Below, in pieces: positions 34,093 to 43,784 of a DNA stretch of 48,905 nt. The notes below the pieces were generated by a model. The model did not search any database. It was given only the letters and a program-made list of their open reading frames with translations, and was not told where the DNA came from. The stretch comes from Perkinsus marinus ATCC 50983 (lineage: Eukaryota > Perkinsozoa > Perkinsida > Perkinsidae). Numbering within the stretch: the stretch's first letter is position 1; every line of letters begins with the position of its first letter. The stretch lies in NCBI RefSeq assembly GCF_000006405.1, contig NW_003200415.1:237330-286234 (forward strand). Direction: 5' to 3'. The position numbers and the translations under genes are program-made.

Positions 34093-37000
34093 ATGGTGAC
34101 CGAAACAGGCAAGTACGTAACTATCGGTGACATCCAGGTGCATGAGACTTTGAAGGACGCCGTGGATAAGAATATCCTTCCGGGTGAGTGCACTTCCAGT
34201 TAAGATAGAGTAGTCGAAGCTCTGTTCAGCCGAACTGATGATCCCTATACCGCATTGGTCTTCTGCTCGAGAAGTGTTGCCATTATTCAGGCACGGGAGT
34301 GACTACATCAGAGTTCTGGCATTATTTGGAAAAGTTGTTGGCAGAGTTCACGGCTGAGAATGCCGCCCTTTTGGCCCGACGCGATGAGCTCCAGGCAGCG
34401 ATAGACGAGTGGTATCAAGGGGGATGTAAGGAAGAGCAGGAGAAGTTCCTGAAGAGGATTGGGTGAGGCCAACCTTGCTGCTTGTATGTTTCCAGCCCGA
34501 AATCGTCTGTCGCCGCTACCGTATCGATTTCGAGGTAACAGGTTGGTATCTGGTTTTCAGATATCTGGTCGACCCGCCTGCGACCAAGATCGCCATCTCG
34601 ACCACGAACGTCGATCCGGAGATCTCGTCGCTGGCAGGGCCGCTACTCGTCGTCCCGATCGACAACGCTAGATACGCTCTGAATGCTGCTAATGCGAGGT
34701 GGAGAGTAGCGAGGTTTCGCAGGTGTTACTCATTTTTGGTGTAGGTGGGGATCCCTCTTTGATGCTGTTTACGGCTCCGATGTCATTCCGAGACACCCCT
34801 GTTCGAGTGGGTACGACCCCGCTCGAGGCCTCGCTGTGCTCGAGTAGCCGCCTGCCAAGTATTGTATTGGTTCTAGCTCTCAGTTGCAGGTTCGTGTTCA
34901 AACAGCTGGATCATATACTGCCTCTAGTTGATGCTCAGTGGTCTGAGCTAGCATCTATTTGGGTGGATGGCCGAGAACAGCTCGTGGCCAGTACTACCAA
35001 GGACAAGGCCACTGGTGATCCTCTCGAGTAAGGTGCTCTGCTGTTGTAAGTCTCCCTAGGACTGAAGTCGCCGGTCGCTTTCGTTGGATATCGGGGTAAT
35101 GCGAGCAAGGGTGACTTGGTGTTCGTCCATAATGGACTTCATATTATCACCAAAATCCACAAGGACTCCCAGGTGGGATCTAGTCAGCACTCGAGTCACG
35201 ACAGCTTGATAGTTCGTCAGGTTGGCAAGCAAAATAGTATGGGTCTGGTCGATGTCGTTGTGGAGGCTGCCCTGACTGCTATCATGGATTGCGAGGACTC
35301 AGTAGCGGCCGTTGATGCGGATGATAAGGCTCGAGTCTATTCCAATTGGTCCGGTCTTATGAGAGGTAGCGTCTCTTGCAAGTGAGTGATTTGGAGAGGC
35401 CACTTATAGGCGATCTTGAGACCTCTTTCGAGAAGGATGGCAAAACCGTTACGCGTCGACTCAATTCGGATCTGGACTTCAGAATGGCCGGGGGAGGGGG
35501 GGTTGTCACTCTGCCTGGTACAGTGCATTGTGCATATGAGTTTATATTGGGCATCTTTCAGGGAGGGTGGTCGCATTGGTTAGAAACGTCGGCATTCGTC
35601 TGAGAACGGACGCGATCTTGTGAGTATCGTCGCCGTCTTGTGGGTAGAGTATTTTGGGAAGTGGCAGGTATCGTGGTGACGAGGCTTTCGAGGGTTTAGT
35701 CGATGCTCTGGTAACCGCTACAGCTGGCTTACTTGATCTACGCCAGCTCGGTCGCAACAGTCGTAATATTCCATCGTCAACGAGTTGGTAGGATCGCCAA
35801 TAGGAATTCGCCATGAGTCAGATACTGGCTCTATCTATATCGTCAAGCCCAAGCTGCATGGACCTGATGAAGTAGCCTTTGCTTGTCGAGTGTTCGATCG
35901 GGTGGAGGAGATGCTAGGACTGGCGCCAAAGACCATCAAGATAGGGGTAGGGGGCATCGTGGACAAGGGCCGTCGCTGTTAGTGGCTTGCTGTAGCTGAC
36001 GGATGAAGAGCGAAGGACAAGCGTCAATCTACAGTCCTGCATCTATGCTGCTCGTGAACGTGTTGTCTGTCTTAATACTGGCTTCATGGACCGTAACGGG
36101 GAATATGTGAATGGCGTGCGCCGTATGGTGGGTTAGGTACGGGTGATGAAATCCACACTTGTATGCACTCGAAGTTGCCTGTTGCTCCAAAGGGCGAAAT
36201 GAAGAAGGCTAGATGCACACAGGCTCACGAGAAACTCAATGTCATCGAGGGGCTTTCAGCTGGCATGGGCATGCGGGCTCAGATTGGTGCTAAACAGTTA
36301 TAGTGAATCCCGTCTTAATCCAATCATGGCAAGGTAAAGGCATGTGGGCCGAGCCCGACTCGATGAAAGCAATGCTCGATCAAAACACCGACCATCCCCT
36401 TTCTGGTGAGGCAGTCACATTGTATATGACTGTTGTATGTTGTGTGGCTCGTGCTAGGGGCGTCAACCGCCTGGGTCCCATCACCCACTGCTGCGACTTT
36501 GCATGCTTTGCATTACCACATGGTGGATGTCTTTGCGGTGAGCTACTTACTAGGCTTTCTCGGAGAACTTCTCTGAGGAAGGCGTTCATGCGTGAGGATT
36601 GATCTTCGAGTGCCAGACAGTTTGTTTTTGTCCAGAACAGGGGGTTTACTGTTGGCGAAACACCATGTTGACGTAGCGTATCACCCTATCCAGGTCCAGA
36701 AGACAATCCCCACTGATCCAGCGATAGTCGCCCAGCTTCGTCATCAGTTATTGCAGCCCCCATTCGATGCGACTGTGGCCACGTGAGTCTCTAGCGCGCC
36801 GGGGCTGAGTGGTATTGGGGATTTGATAGGCTTCCTAAGAGAGATATCCAGCGCGAGCTTGACAACAACGCCCAGGGAATTCTCGGCTATGTTGTGGGTT
36901 GTTGGCTATGTCTATATGGGTTGACTTCGTCACCAGGTACGTTGGGTCGATCTCGGCGTTGGATGCAGCAAAGTTCCGGACATTAACAATGTGGGTCTCA

Positions 37001-37456
37001 TGGAAGACCGAGCCACTTTACGGTAATGCCTCGCTACCACGTGGAGTCGACATGGCTCGAATACATGTAGGATATCTTCCCAGCATATAGCTAACTGGCT
37101 TGCTCATGGAATAGTCAGTAAGACACAAGTGAAGAACTCGTTTATCAAGATGAGTGCTGTTGTGGACGACCAGAACCGAGGGGATCCTCAGTAAAGAACT
37201 CTTATCGAATTCTTCGGCCTGTTGCTCCTCGGGAGACTGTTAGTACAGCATGACCTCATCATCATCGGGCATCGTTGGAGACGGGAGAGATTGTACTTAC
37301 AGGTACAATGCGATGAACAGCGCCGGGACGGCTTTCGAGGCGGCGATGGATCTGGTCTTCGAAGGGGCAAAGTCACCGAACGGTTACACCGAGGAGATTC
37401 TGACGAGAGCTAGACGGGCGGTCAAGGCGAAACCAGATAAGCAGTTGAGGTTGTGA
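34093..37456 (+). CDS. glcB: Malate synthase G
   Basis: Twenty exons join in phase into 730 aa (E. coli GlcB is 723): 34093-34183, 34291-34462, 34561-34698, 34745-34837, 34884-35014, 35060-35172, 35221-35365, 35410-35517, 35562-35619, 35668-35762, 35822-35946, 35996-36092, 36137-36286, 36334-36405, 36458-36537, 36694-36774, 36810-36893, 36937-37022, 37071-37190, 37303-37456. The enzyme condenses glyoxylate with acetyl-CoA to malate. Collinear G-form motifs include [35 protein letters not shown] (catalytic Glu), [37 protein letters not shown] (Mg-binding Asp), [20 protein letters not shown] and [19 protein letters not shown] (general-base Asp). No N-terminal targeting signal is visible; the end, QLRL, is not a classic peroxisomal signal. 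Eighteen introns are GT-AG; intron 4 fits best as GC-AG. Confidence 0.95.
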
Positions 37457-37573
37457 TTTTCTTCGATATTTTTCAAATTTACATTTTCACCGGAATCCGG
37501 TGACCGGATGTCTTTGTTATTATGTTAAGCTGGGTTTCACGACCTGTGGAGCCCATCACGGTGGTGGTGATTC

Positions 37574-37588
37574 TGAATCACTGATTCA
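37574..37588. repeat. Odd-centre palindrome, 7-bp arms, inside a larger inverted repeat
   Basis: TGAATCA and TGATTCA flank a single C at 37,581. It sits within outer arms GTGGTGGTGA (from 37,561) and TCACCACCAC. Confidence 0.65.
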
Positions 37589-37677
37589 CCACCACACACC
37601 GGGGTGGCATTCATCACCGATCTCCCGAGAGCTTCCGCGGGCGCCAATTTCTACCCAGAGCGATCGTACCTCACGGC

Positions 37678-37932
37678 ATGCAGCCGCTCACCTTAACTCG
37701 TCCAGCTTTTGCGAGTGTCGTGCTCATCTTTTCTGCTGCGCGTTTGCGGCCTGCTCTGGATTTGGGGAATCGCGCGCGCCATCCTGAGAAATTCTCCATA
37801 ACGGATGTTTTTCTTACCACTTGCTTGGGAATTGCGTTACTCTATATGGCAGCCATGCGATGGGTCATGTATTTGTTCCCCCTACTGGACCGCCGTTCGG
37901 CATCATCCGAGACTCAGAGAGCGGTCGATTGA
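37678..37932 (+). CDS. Possible small hydrophobic protein (84 aa)
   Basis: A frame from an ATG at 37,678 reads MQPLTLTRPAFASVVLIFSA and later has a hydrophobic stretch, FLTTCLGIALLYMAAM, that could span a membrane. No family is recognised. Length and composition alone are weak evidence, and a chance frame is possible. Confidence 0.25.
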   Translation: MQPLTLTRPAFASVVLIFSAARLRPALDLGNRARHPEKFSITDVFLTTCLGIALLYMAAMRWVMYLFPLLDRRSASSETQRAVD

Positions 37933-38065
37933 ATATTGGGAGTTTTCTCGCTCAGTTTTGCCTGCAATGGGTGACCCCATAGAGTTCGGAGAACTCAAAA
38001 CAGCGCTCAGAGAACTGAATTTTCTGAGTGCTGTGGTGCAGATTTAGTTGAGATCAGATTTAGAT

Positions 38066-38110
38066 GGATATGTCATATCTTGTTCTACTAGAACAAGATA
38101 TGAAATATCC
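38066..38110. repeat. Odd-centre palindrome, 22-bp arms, one mismatch
   Basis: The repeat is symmetric about a single C at 38,088. The inner 14 bp of each arm pair perfectly, then one mismatch (38,072/38,104), then seven more pairs, including the position next to the mismatch. It is the longest member of the class in total span (45 bp). Confidence 0.95.
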
Positions 38111-38248
38111 AATATGTCTCAGGCTCGTACAATGGGAATCCTTAGAAGGGTGATACTCTGCTGAGTTGGCATGGATCATTACAGAACATCACTGGTAGGA
38201 CTCTAAAAGGCACATGACTGGTAGTTTGCTGATGACCAAAGTAATTTA

Positions 38249-38285
38249 CTGCCTCCGACATCGTATGATGCGATGTCGGAGGCAG
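38249..38285. repeat. Odd-centre palindrome, 18-bp arms, one mismatch
   Basis: The repeat is symmetric about a single G at 38,267. Arms start CTGCCTCCGACATCG. One T/G pair is the only non-Watson-Crick position. Confidence 0.93.
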
Positions 38286-38483
38286 ATGTCTGAGAAGTGA
38301 TGCCAGAGGGGATAGGAAACTACAATTCTCTCTTTGATCGGGGGGAAGCAGGAACACTGATCCCATCGAAGGGATAACACTCTCTCTCCACTGAATCCTT
38401 CACTAGTCGCTGCTCTGCCCCAATGTATGATGAGCACTGATCAGTTTATGGGGTGCATCAACTGCCAGAGGTAGGTGTGCACA

Positions 38484-38792
38484 CTACAGCGACACGGTTT
38501 CCTCCCCTGCAGACTTTCCATTAGAAGCTATCGACGACGGACTAGCGTGCAACCCAACATCGCTTTCTCTACTAGGACTCGCATCCATATCGGAGTAATA
38601 GTGACGGAATAGACCGAAGATTAAGATCCAAATAAGAACCCCTGAAGTACGTAAGATGCTCGAAATGTAACGAGCTGCAAAAATACGGACTTCCCGATTA
38701 ACGTCACAGATCAGAAGTTCTGATTCAGAACCGAATATCGGACACGTCATAGACATATCTTGTAATCTCATAAGTTCTTGACTATTTCTCAA
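38484..38792 (-). CDS. Possible small single-pass membrane protein (102 aa)
   Basis: The frame contains one strong hydrophobic segment (SSILRTSGVLIWILIFGLF), flanked by a charged N-terminal half and a Ser-rich C-terminal tail. There is no homologue I recognise and no intron is needed. Treat as tentative. Confidence 0.3.
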   Translation of the reverse strand: MRNSQELMRLQDMSMTCPIFGSESELLICDVNREVRIFAARYISSILRTSGVLIWILIFGLFRHYYSDMDASPSRESDVGLHASPSSIASNGKSAGEETVSL

Positions 38793-39003
38793 TAAGTCTG
38801 ATAATGAGTATACGAAAGAGAAAAGTAGACAGGATCAATCGCGAACCCTCGTCTGAATAAGCGAGAACTATAGCAGAGTTGTCAAGCCTCGAGAAGTCAT
38901 CATCACACACACGTAAAGAGATCATAGCTAGCTGGTACATATCGATCGGAGGATCGACATTAGCATAAATAGAGATTAGATGTGGTCAGATTACTCAGGG
39001 ATC

Positions 39004-39020
39004 ACTGTAGTCACTACGGT
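39004..39020. repeat. Odd-centre palindrome, 8-bp arms, one mismatch
   Basis: ACTGTAGT and ACTACGGT flank a single C at 39,012. Seven of eight positions pair, so chance is possible. Confidence 0.5.
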
Positions 39021-40035
39021 GTAGTGTTCTCTTTTTCCGGGTTGGGCGGGCAGTGTTATCTCATGATCACACTTCAGCAGGGCTCCGTACTCCGCGCTGA
39101 ATCGCACAACGTTCTTCAGTCTCGGTAACGCTGGTCAGCGTGCCGCAGGTCGCGGTCCGCAACCCTACCTCAGCCTCAAACGAAGCCCAAGGTCGAGCGG
39201 TACCCAAGGCGATACGATGGTGACGTACAACTCATATTTCCAAAACAACCTCGTCGATGACTGTACGTTTCCAATGTCCGTTTTCTAGACATAAGGGGTT
39301 CCTGAAGTGTGGCTATGCTGGAAGTATTGTGAAAGAGTCGCAGAATACTCATGCCGTGATGATTGTGGAGGGTGGGCATCCTCGTCATTTGATTAATGCT
39401 GATGCGCCTCTGGCAAGAGCCGGCCTAGTACCAGAGATCAGGAGCCAACTAACGTGATTCAAATGAATCAGCTTTGTGGCTATTACACACCAACGCTCTG
39501 TATATCAAGGTTGAAGAAGTAACACATTGCTCTTCTGCGTATAAGCCGCAGCAAGGCTCTTTTAATACCACTGTTGATCCACGTAAGGTTAATCCGAGCA
39601 ACCTTGCTTTAAGCACCTTGCAGTGTCGTCAACGATACGTACTCGCAGGTTTTTGAATCACTGTGTAAAACATGAAGTTCATGTCATGAACACACGGAGC
39701 GGATGGAGCTTTGTAGTAAAAGGGAGCGGATTCCGCAGCAGTGTCTCCGGTCTCTTTTCAGTGCGACGACTGGTACCACTTAACTCGCGTATGCCTGGAA
39801 TCACCGCCGGCCGGAGAATGGTAATAATGAGACGCAGCACACTGTTCTGAGAATATCCCTTGGTTCATACCACTATGTTTCTTTCCTTGAAGGTTCTGTC
39901 CAGAGTGTGCGCAGAGGCTGCAAACGTGCGGGGCTTGAATTAATGTATTCTGACAACAAGCTATAATGCATGGATCAACGACGTGTTATCTGCGTAATGC
40001 TGAGTTCAATGAAACTTTTCTTCTCTTCGACGATC

Positions 40036-40300
40036 CGCACATATGGAGATGGGTTGATCAAGGTTTTGCCAAATCGTGAAAATTTCGCTCATGAATAACG
40101 GGTTCAGCCGTGGTTCTCTAGGATCGCCATTGCGAACCCCCGATAACGCTGCCCACGATCATTGTGAGCATACTAGTCATTTTTACCCTTGTACTGGTCG
40201 CGCATATGGAGATCGGTAAATCATGGTATCGCCGAATCGTGGATATTTCGCTCATGAATGACGGGTTCAGCCGTGGTTCTCTAGGATCGCCATTCCGAAG
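40036..40300. repeat. Direct duplication of about 100 bp
   Basis: The block around 40,036-40,136 recurs around 40,200-40,300 (offset about 163 bp). Both copies share ATATGGAGAT, TTTCGCTCATGAAT and the run GGGTTCAGCCGTGGTTCTCT. The right half is nearly identical and the left half has diverged. Confidence 0.85.
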
Positions 40301-40329
40301 CTACAATACTCCGACCAGTGGTCAATTGA

Positions 40330-40480
40330 GCCCACCGGTTGCGCACGTACGTGCAACTCCGCCGCACACACTTGACCGTGAACTGGAATACATGCCCCGC
40401 TTGCTCAGCAACTTGCCCAAGCCCGAATCGAACCCGGAACTCACCCCCTGGCCCCGCTAGACCGGCCACAAGGAAAAGGC
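40330..40480 (-). mobile_element. tRNA-derived SINE-like block
   Basis: Read on the minus strand from about 40,475, the sequence TTGTGGCCGGTCTAGCGG resembles the 5' half and box A of a tRNA. About 45 bp later GGGTTCGATTCGGGC matches box B and a T-arm. Sequence without tRNA resemblance follows (to about 40,330). No full cloverleaf forms, so a SINE or tRNA fossil is more likely than a tRNA gene. Confidence 0.5.
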
Positions 40481-40555
40481 AGTTTGTGGCTCGGAAAGAA
40501 AAAAAGTGGCCGCCGAAGAAAAATTGTGGCCAAGGGTAGAAAATTTGTGGCGCGC
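40476..40555. repeat. Degenerate short tandem repeat with TTGTGGC core
   Basis: Four imperfect units of about 20 bp carry a GTGGC word followed by purine-rich sequence and A runs. Confidence 0.6.
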
Positions 40556-41310
40556 GCGAAGATGACGCCTTCGTATCCCAGGTATTCATTGGATTTTGTG
40601 ATGTGCGTCGTGACTCACATACGTTTCACCGAGATGTATATTCACACCTCTCGCATTCCAGTGTTGATATAGAATATGACATTAGTATCGATATATTAGC
40701 GTTCAAATGAAAACATGTCAACGTGTTGCTAGTTCGAGAACTGTGCTCATTGTTAGATGTGTTTTGGGGAGCCCTTTGGTGGGTATATAAATGGACGCGA
40801 GTGTCTTCTTGTTTGCCGACTACCGCACTGCAGTAGCCGCATTGATGATCGGAAATGATCTAATCTCGATGATTTTCAGAGCGGCTTCTACCCATTAGTA
40901 TTATGATCTAGCTATATCACTGCGAATATCCCTCCTAATATAAGTGAATTTCATGGAGTTTCATCCCTTCTACGTTAAGTGGCATATAATACTCAATGTG
41001 AAAAACGCGATATGAAGTGAATTGAAACACTTCGCGATCTGCCCCGGACAAATCACCCCGTTTCACGTGACACACGTGACGGGTTTTACGCGAGGTCAAA
41101 TGTGAAATATGATTTTCATCAGTGTTTTTTAGTGAAAATTTCACTAGAGTTTTTAACATCACGGGGGAACTCCGTTCCTGCCAGTGATAGGTTATCGTTA
41201 TATTATGAGATCTGTTATTTGTGCAAGCAGGCAGCTCGATTCTTCTCTGAGTGCTTTTTTTCGACGTGCGCTCGGAGCTTCAGTGTGTTTCAGTTCTTCG
41301 TTCTCTTGTT

Positions 41311-42072
41311 ATGCCTCTCGACTTGCCTCGTATCATGGACAGTGCTGGATTCCATCCGGCCCAGTCCTGGTCCCTGGGGCTTTCCTTGTGTTCTACTGTA
41401 TTCTTCGCATCACTTTGCACAGTGGCTCGTCGTTACACGTCAAACTTGTGGAATGCGACGGTCGTCATGTCACTAACGCATGCGTTTGGCTGCATCTTCT
41501 GGGGAGGCTCGATCCTACTCCGCGACGAATCTACTGTCAGTGGTCCTTCCTCACCAGAGGAAGCGTGCCTGTTGGCCGTTTCTCTGGGTTACTTCCTGGT
41601 TGACATTACTCTGTGTGTCTCCGTGTTCAAGGACTGGGAGTCTACCCTGCATCACGCATTCTGCGTCGTGGGGGAGATTGGTGTCCTTTACACTGGTTTA
41701 TCGGGTCACATCATCATCGCCTTTTTGTTCATTGCTGAACTCTCATCGCCGTTCCTGTATTCTTTCGAGACTGGTTTTGTCCCAGCTGGAAGCACGGCGG
41801 CCCTAGTGTGCCAAGCTCTGTTCGCGATCTTGTTCATTGGTGGTCGTCTTGGTGCCGGAACTCTTATGAGTTACTCTCTATTATCCAATGGTGAGGTCCC
41901 GTTCCTGGCCAAAACGTCATGCATCGGTCTGATGTCGATTTCGGTGCTGTGGGCCACGCGTATTATGAGGATTGCATATGACACGCTGGTGGGGCTGTTG
42001 TCCCCTCGGAAAACAGAGCTATCGGAGGCCAAGACTTCCGAGCCTATTGTCGCGGGCTCTACTGGGTGCTGA
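41311..42072 (+). CDS. TLC-domain multi-pass membrane protein
   Basis: An intronless frame of 253 aa starts at the ATG MPLDLPRIMDSAG. Further in-frame non-ATG codons upstream were not used. Five to seven hydrophobic segments run from about residue 20 to 235. The centre carries the TLC (TRAM-LAG1-CLN8) signature: GYFLVDITLCVSVFKDWES followed by LHHAFCVVG, then FLFIAELSSPFLY. TLC proteins sit in the ER or plasma membrane; they include ceramide synthases and lipid-composition regulators of the TLCD group. The catalytic ceramide-synthase Lag motif is not complete here, so a TLCD4/TMEM56-like role is more likely. The C-terminal tail is Ser/Lys-rich and probably cytosolic. Its lack of introns contrasts with its neighbours. 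Confidence 0.85.
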   Translation: MPLDLPRIMDSAGFHPAQSWSLGLSLCSTVFFASLCTVARRYTSNLWNATVVMSLTHAFGCIFWGGSILLRDESTVSGPSSPEEACLLAVSLGYFLVDITLCVSVFKDWESTLHHAFCVVGEIGVLYTGLSGHIIIAFLFIAELSSPFLYSFETGFVPAGSTAALVCQALFAILFIGGRLGAGTLMSYSLLSNGEVPFLAKTSCIGLMSISVLWATRIMRIAYDTLVGLLSPRKTELSEAKTSEPIVAGSTGC

Positions 42073-42558
42073 GTTTCCCAATGTTATTTCTTCCATATCA
42101 AATTATAGAGGCAGGCCCTGATCAGTGTGCCCGAACAGTACCATTGTGGAACACAGTGAGTACTGGTGTTGATCAAAGACTTGGAATGTAATCATCGAGC
42201 TTCTGTTGAGTTCGGAGTTGGCCATGTGGGAAACCATGTATGATTGAACAGTGTTTATTATGGTGATCACGAAATGGAAAACACTTTAAAGGAGTTCCAC
42301 AAATCCTCAAAGTTTAGACCTCGGAATCGCGCTCGTATTTGTCGCCGAACTCTGCGCTTCTTGGCTTCACCTTTCCCGCGCAGACCTAGCCCTAGTGAAA
42401 TGATAGGCGGGCAACATGTGATTAACGATATTGGCACTTCCACAGTGGACCTCCCTGTTGTGTTGTGAGTAAGGCTACAATCGGACCACATCGTCCCGTC
42501 CTGTGTGCCAAAAGTCTCGTCGTGTCGTGTTAGACTCGGTGTTCTCATTACAACCGTG

Positions 42559-43709
42559 ATGCTAGGGGGGTATTCCAGCAGCAGCTCGCTCTCGTCCAGC
42601 GATTCTGATAGTGACAACGACGAGGAGAGTAAAGGCAAAGCCTCCTTGCAGTCCACAGGCAACGCCTCTATGTAGTAGTAGGGGGGCTGTAGCGATATAT
42701 CTACTGCTAGAGTAGACAGCTGGCAGTAGTTCCTCTCTGAATCACGTCGAGCGCACAGGGCATGTCTAGGGTGACCAATTTTTAAGTCCGTTAGGGCGTT
42801 AGCCTCAGCATACTGCTCGGTGGGTGTAGTAGTGAACATCACTCTCTGTGAATCTTCAGAGTCGAGTCGCCTGCATCTATTGAGAATGCGTCCCAAGCCT
42901 CCGCGCGATATGGCCAGGAGCGGTCTGAACGGCGGAGCGATGAAGGTGATGATAATAGCATGAGGGCTGATGCTGTGGAGGTAGCGGCAACGACTGCATC
43001 GAATTCTGCGTACAGGAATGCTTTCAGGACGAATCTGAGAAAACTCTTCCGTCCACAGTGCCTATGGAAAGTAGGGAGACCACCGCTGTGGCTGAGGTGA
43101 AATAGAGAGGCTAGCACATAGTCATGATATTGTCCTCGTCAGTCTTTGTCAGTGTCACTGGGCTCACCTTCTAGCGAGCCATCCACACCAGAGGAGGTAG
43201 AACGAGTTCGAGACGCCTCCGATGCCCATACGTAATGAATTCCCGATTCTGGGGAGTCCATTCAGGAGGTTGTAGGTATCTCGAACAAGCTCGGATGAAT
43301 GCCGAAGGGAAGTGCTCAGCAGGAGGTAGTACTGTGGGTGTATGGCTCGGCAGTGGGAGCTGATGTGGGTTAGCTCGGAAGAACGTTGCGAATCTCAAGA
43401 GGCAAGCAGAGGCTGGAAGATACGTCCATACGTTTTTGATGGCCAATAGGAAGTTCCACAACCCTAAGTGGACCGAGGAGGTAGCGTCTCAGGGCTCGGT
43501 GAGAGGTCTCGAGACTTGGCCTCAGATGTTCGAAAAATTCGGAATAACCGAGGACATACAGAGGAGTACCACACTTCCTCCACATCGGTATAGCAACTAC
43601 CTCTCTCTCATCATGATACATCAGAATCAGGTATGATCCGAAGAACGTTGCGCTGAGCGAACGGGACTACTGGGATTGGCGACCGGTCTCCATGCAGCCG
43701 CCTAAGTGA
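42559..43709 (+). CDS. SAP30BP/HCNGP-like splicing factor
   Basis: Eight exons join in phase into 233 aa: 42559-42671, 42860-42980, 43016-43096, 43143-43231, 43276-43325, 43374-43480, 43526-43587, 43631-43709. The N-terminus is a Ser/Asp tract (MLGGYSSSSSLSSSDSDSDN), as in the family. The HCNGP domain follows: EGKCSAGARKNVANLKRQAE, then RKFHNPKWTEEMFEKFGI, then RYDPKNVALSERDYWDW, matching the human pattern of FRNP, then a KL-IQFCAIDEL segment, then FDPHGWSEDSYY. Human SAP30BP is known to bind RBM17/SPF45 and help splice a subset of short introns. Introns here are 35-48 nt apart from the first (188 nt). The stop lies 75 bp before the next start codon in the same orientation. Confidence 0.85.
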
Positions 43710-43784
43710 CCGCCCAACGTAAAAAACAGTAGCGTTGCGTTTCGTATTACTATACAGTAGAATGGCAGTTTTTTGAGCTCCTGG

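Larger units (their letters stand above)
37457..41310. other. Long interval, mostly non-coding
   Basis: This contains palindromes (37,574; 38,066; 38,249; 39,004), a possible small hydrophobic ORF (37,678), a possible small membrane ORF (38,484, minus), a 100-bp duplication (40.0-40.3 kb), a tRNA-derived SINE-like block near 40.4 kb and a TATA-like word (TATATAAA) at 40,784. Weak coding-like stretches at 39,140-39,460 could not be assigned. Confidence 0.4.

Noticed and set aside
36093-36143. A non-GT-AG intron with repeated ends in malate synthase
   Set aside because: A canonical choice, GT at 36,093 to AG at 36,136, restores DRTGDEIH exactly as in the family.
42267-42896. 209-aa minus-strand open frame
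   Set aside because: It overlaps the first exon of the SAP30BP-like gene antisense; its sequence is the complement of the Ser/Asp tract and has no family resemblance.
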